Shown one piece after another: positions 7,031-8,663 of a stretch of 8,663 nt of DNA. Position numbers and translations under genes: made by a program. The notes under the pieces were generated by a model. That model searched no databases. It saw only the letters and a list, made by a program, of their open reading frames with translations, and had not been told where the DNA came from. Every line of letters begins with the position of its first letter. Within the stretch, counting starts at the first letter, position 1. The stretch is from Acidobacteria bacterium UBA6911 (GTDB lineage Bacteria; Acidobacteriota; UBA6911). Location: assembly GCA_002451015.1 (NCBI GenBank), contig DKBB01000034.1, forward strand, positions 4,468-13,130, written 5' to 3'.

Positions 7031-7080
7031 CAAAAACCGTCAAAAGTCCAATGCTGAACGTGCGACCTTGGACTTTTGAC
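7031..7080 (-). terminator. Rho-independent terminator after the inositol-phosphatase family gene
   Basis: GTCAAAAGTCCAA (7039-7051) and TTGGACTTTTGAC (7068-7080) form a perfect 13-bp inverted repeat around a 16-nt loop. On the minus strand it starts one base after the TAA at 7082 and is followed by GGTTTTTG, a short U-tract. This would end the lolA-phosphatase transcript before uvrC. Confidence 0.65.
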
Positions 7081-7081
7081 C

Positions 7082-7861
7082 TTAGGTTGTTTTTAAGACG
7101 TCAAGCATTTGTTGATGAATCCCGCCGTTGGATGCGACAACTTCCGCTTTGTAAATGGATGCGGGGCTGCCGCTGTAGTCAGTCACCAGGCCCCCCGCTT
7201 CCGAGACAAGCAGATACCCGGCTGCGCAATCCCAGGGATTCAGTTTGGATTCCCAGAATCCGTCGATCCGACCGGCGGCTACATAAGACATATCGAGGGC
7301 AGCCGATCCGGTCCGTCGAACGCCCTGGCAGCGCAGGGCAAATGCGCAGAAATTTTTCAGATTATTCTGCTCACTCGTCCGGATATCGTAGGGGAATCCT
7401 GTAGCCAGAAGTCCGGAATCGAGAGATTCCGCCCCTGATACATGCAGCCGTTCACCATTGCAGAATGCGCCCGAATCTTTTTCTGCGGCAAAAAGCTCAT
7501 CGCGGACAGGATCGTATACTATCCCCAGCACCACCAGACCGTCGATCTCCAAACCGATTGAAACGGAGAAAAATGGAAAACCATGGGCGAAATTCGTGGT
7601 GCCGTCCAGGGGGTCGATCACCCAGGTACAAGTCCCGCCGCGTGTTTCATTATTCATCTCCTCGGCCAGAATCGAGTGATCCGGGAACTTTTCTCTTATC
7701 CGGCTTACGATCAACTTTTCCGCTGCGATATCCACTTCGGTAACCAGGTTGATCACACCCTTATGTTCTACGGAAAAGTCCGTACGCAGCCGATCGAGCG
7801 CGTATTTCCCCGCCCGTCTGGCTATTTCCTTTCCAACCGCAGCAAATTCACTAATGTCCAT
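7082..7861 (-). CDS. Inositol monophosphatase family protein
   Basis: This is a Mg-dependent phosphatase of the IMPase/SuhB fold, 259 residues, the normal family length. Metal- and substrate-binding motifs are all present: D44 in TEVDIAAE, E67-E68 in ILAEE, DPLDGTTNF (83-91) and WDCAAGYLLVSEAGG starting at 210 (D211). The substrate could be inositol-1-phosphate, another sugar phosphate or, less likely, a nucleotide phosphate; the sequence does not decide. The frame extends upstream to a GTG at 7912, but the added residues match no family N-terminus and have no ribosome binding site. ATG 7861, with a weak GAG 5 nt upstream, is preferred. It follows lolA by 63 nt with no terminator between them, so the two are probably cotranscribed. 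Confidence 0.92.
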   Translation of the reverse strand: MDISEFAAVGKEIARRAGKYALDRLRTDFSVEHKGVINLVTEVDIAAEKLIVSRIREKFPDHSILAEEMNNETRGGTCTWVIDPLDGTTNFAHGFPFFSVSIGLEIDGLVVLGIVYDPVRDELFAAEKDSGAFCNGERLHVSGAESLDSGLLATGFPYDIRTSEQNNLKNFCAFALRCQGVRRTGSAALDMSYVAAGRIDGFWESKLNPWDCAAGYLLVSEAGGLVTDYSGSPASIYKAEVVASNGGIHQQMLDVLKTT

Positions 7862-7924
7862 CACATCTCGGAATGAAAATTTGAGAATCGGAATCAAAGG
7901 CTGCCCGAACACCGGTTTTAAGGA

Positions 7925-8488
7925 TTATTCATAACTTTCCATACGGTGGACTTCGGCATCTTCAGGTATTTTGAACCGGAACTTTTTGTCGCTGACTTTA
8001 ACATTCGTTTTTAAGTCGGAAAAAAGGTACTCCAGGGTGTTTCCTCCCTTCTCCCGTATCGCCAGGCGTCGCAGATCGTACGACAGCGTGTCGATCTCAA
8101 GGATCAGGAAGGCGTATTCCGTTTCGTTTTTGGGGATTAACCGAACGACTTGCGTCCCTTCGGATTTCATTCCAAATTCTGTACCCGGTTCTATGGTAAA
8201 GCTCTCTTGGATATCGTCCGCACCCAAAAGAAATTTCAGCGGTGTGCTCAGTAATTCGTCCGCCGTAAACGACTGCACCGTCACATGCCGATCCAGCGGT
8301 TCGTAGAAGAAGGTTTCTTCACCGTCGGCAATAAAAAGCTTTTCTTCGGGTTGGTGGTATTCCCATCGCATGAAGGCAGGCTTTTTCAGCCAGAATTCGC
8401 CCGATTCCACCTGTTCAATACTCTGGTCGCTGTAGGACAACCGGAAGGACCCTGAAATCGTCTGGACGGAAGCATACCGACGCTGCAT
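7925..8488 (-). CDS. lolA: Outer-membrane lipoprotein carrier protein LolA, 5' end uncertain
   Basis: LolA is the periplasmic shuttle that takes lipoproteins from LolCDE to the outer membrane. The 187-residue part from ATG 8488 shows the family pattern: RRYASVQTISGSF at the N-terminus, FWLKKPAFMRWEY (32-44), ADGEETFFYEP and LLSTPLKFLLG, then a beta-rich C-terminal half. This ATG makes no signal peptide, which a periplasmic protein needs. In the same frame, reading continues upstream without a stop to the window edge. The adjoining residues look like a signal peptide and mature start: RRLCCLLATGYWLL, then an A-Y-G cleavage-like site, then SDAETALTG. There is no ATG, GTG or TTG in frame for the start of that segment. 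The core is written by a GCCAGTA heptamer repeat. The gene may start at a rare codon, be switched by repeat number, or have lost its signal peptide. Confidence 0.8.
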   Translation of the reverse strand: MQRRYASVQTISGSFRLSYSDQSIEQVESGEFWLKKPAFMRWEYHQPEEKLFIADGEETFFYEPLDRHVTVQSFTADELLSTPLKFLLGADDIQESFTIEPGTEFGMKSEGTQVVRLIPKNETEYAFLILEIDTLSYDLRRLAIREKGGNTLEYLFSDLKTNVKVSDKKFRFKIPEDAEVHRMESYE

Positions 8489-8537
8489 TCCGGTCAGTGC
8501 GGTCTCCGCATCCGAACCATACGCCGAGGGGAAAGAT

Positions 8538-8563
8538 GCCAGTAGCCAGTAGCCAGTAGCCAG
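8538..8563. repeat. Heptanucleotide tandem repeat (GCCAGTA, 3.7 copies)
   Basis: GCCAGTA occurs three times in perfect tandem at 8538-8558, followed by partial GCCAG. On the minus strand it is read in the lolA frame as LATGYWLLA. A unit length of seven means that gain or loss of one copy shifts the reading frame. Confidence 0.95.
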
Positions 8564-8590
8564 CAGACAACAAAGACGTCGGCAGTCAGT

Positions 8591-8615
8591 AGGGGCGAAC
8601 CTTGTGTTCGCCCTT
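8591..8615. repeat. REP-like palindrome, GGGCGAAC type
   Basis: GGGCGAAC (8593-8600), a 5-nt loop and GTTCGCCC (8606-8613) form a perfect 8-bp stem, extendable to 10 pairs with one G-T. It resembles dispersed intergenic palindromes common in deltaproteobacterial genomes; that link is from general knowledge, not a search. Confidence 0.7.
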
Positions 8616-8634
8616 GAAACAAGCAGTCTCCAGA

Positions 8635-8663
8635 GAAGCGCTCCGACCGTAGGTCGGAGCTTC
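8635..8663. repeat. REP-like palindrome, GCTCCGACC type
   Basis: GCTCCGACC (8640-8648), loop GTA and GGTCGGAGC (8652-8660) form a perfect 9-bp stem. Outer arms GAAGC and TTC extend it imperfectly up to the window edge. It probably belongs to another dispersed intergenic repeat family and may continue beyond the edge. Confidence 0.7.

Noticed and set aside
8538..8563. CRISPR-like array
   Set aside because: The unit is 7 bp with no spacers, so it is a simple tandem repeat.
8489..8663. lolA translated from beyond the right edge through both palindromes
   Set aside because: The frame is open, but translated REP-like palindromes are uncommon and the segment beyond the signal-peptide-like part does not resemble LolA; chance openness over 58 codons is possible.

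Overview
This 8.7 kb window looks like chromosome from a Gram-negative, double-membraned bacterium, most likely of the former Deltaproteobacteria (Desulfobacterota). A LolA-type lipoprotein carrier implies an outer membrane. Intergenic hairpins of the GGGGCGAAC/GTTCGCCC and GCTCCGACC/GGTCGGAGC kind, and a GCCAGTA heptamer run, resemble repeats I associate with that group. The lineage is an inference from content and style, not from a search.

Layout from left to right. Positions 1-302 contain no convincing gene, only a structured stretch with several competing open frames. A minus-strand M50 site-2 protease with two CBS domains follows (303-1430). Next is a minus-strand pair, pgsA (2150-2830) then an AMMECR1-domain gene (1576-2130), 19 nt apart and probably one transcript. 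A divergent intergenic region (2831-3039) separates pgsA from a plus-strand sugar-1-phosphate nucleotidyltransferase (3040-4080), and promoter-like boxes can be seen in both directions. That gene converges on a minus-strand gene for a secreted or anchored protein of unknown function (4173-4988, possibly starting at 5036). Upstream of it lie uvrC (5165-6973), an inositol-monophosphatase family gene (7082-7861) and lolA (7925-8488), all on the minus strand. The right edge (8489-8663) is packed with short repeats.

The genes are mostly housekeeping: phospholipid synthesis (pgsA), sugar-nucleotide supply for surface glycans, excision repair (uvrC), a sugar/inositol phosphatase, lipoprotein sorting (lolA) and membrane-embedded proteolysis. 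lolA and the phosphatase gene probably share a transcript ending at the hairpin at 7039-7080. uvrC appears to end at the long hairpin at 5118-5157.

No complete new system is evident. The points most worth a second look are: (a) the 5' end of lolA, where the apparent signal-peptide core is encoded by a heptanucleotide repeat and no canonical in-frame start lies upstream of it; (b) the gene at 4173-4988, whose secretion signal makes better sense with an ATT start, whose leader holds mutually exclusive hairpins and a six-codon mini-ORF, and whose protein is an internal duplication; and (c) the unexplained left edge.
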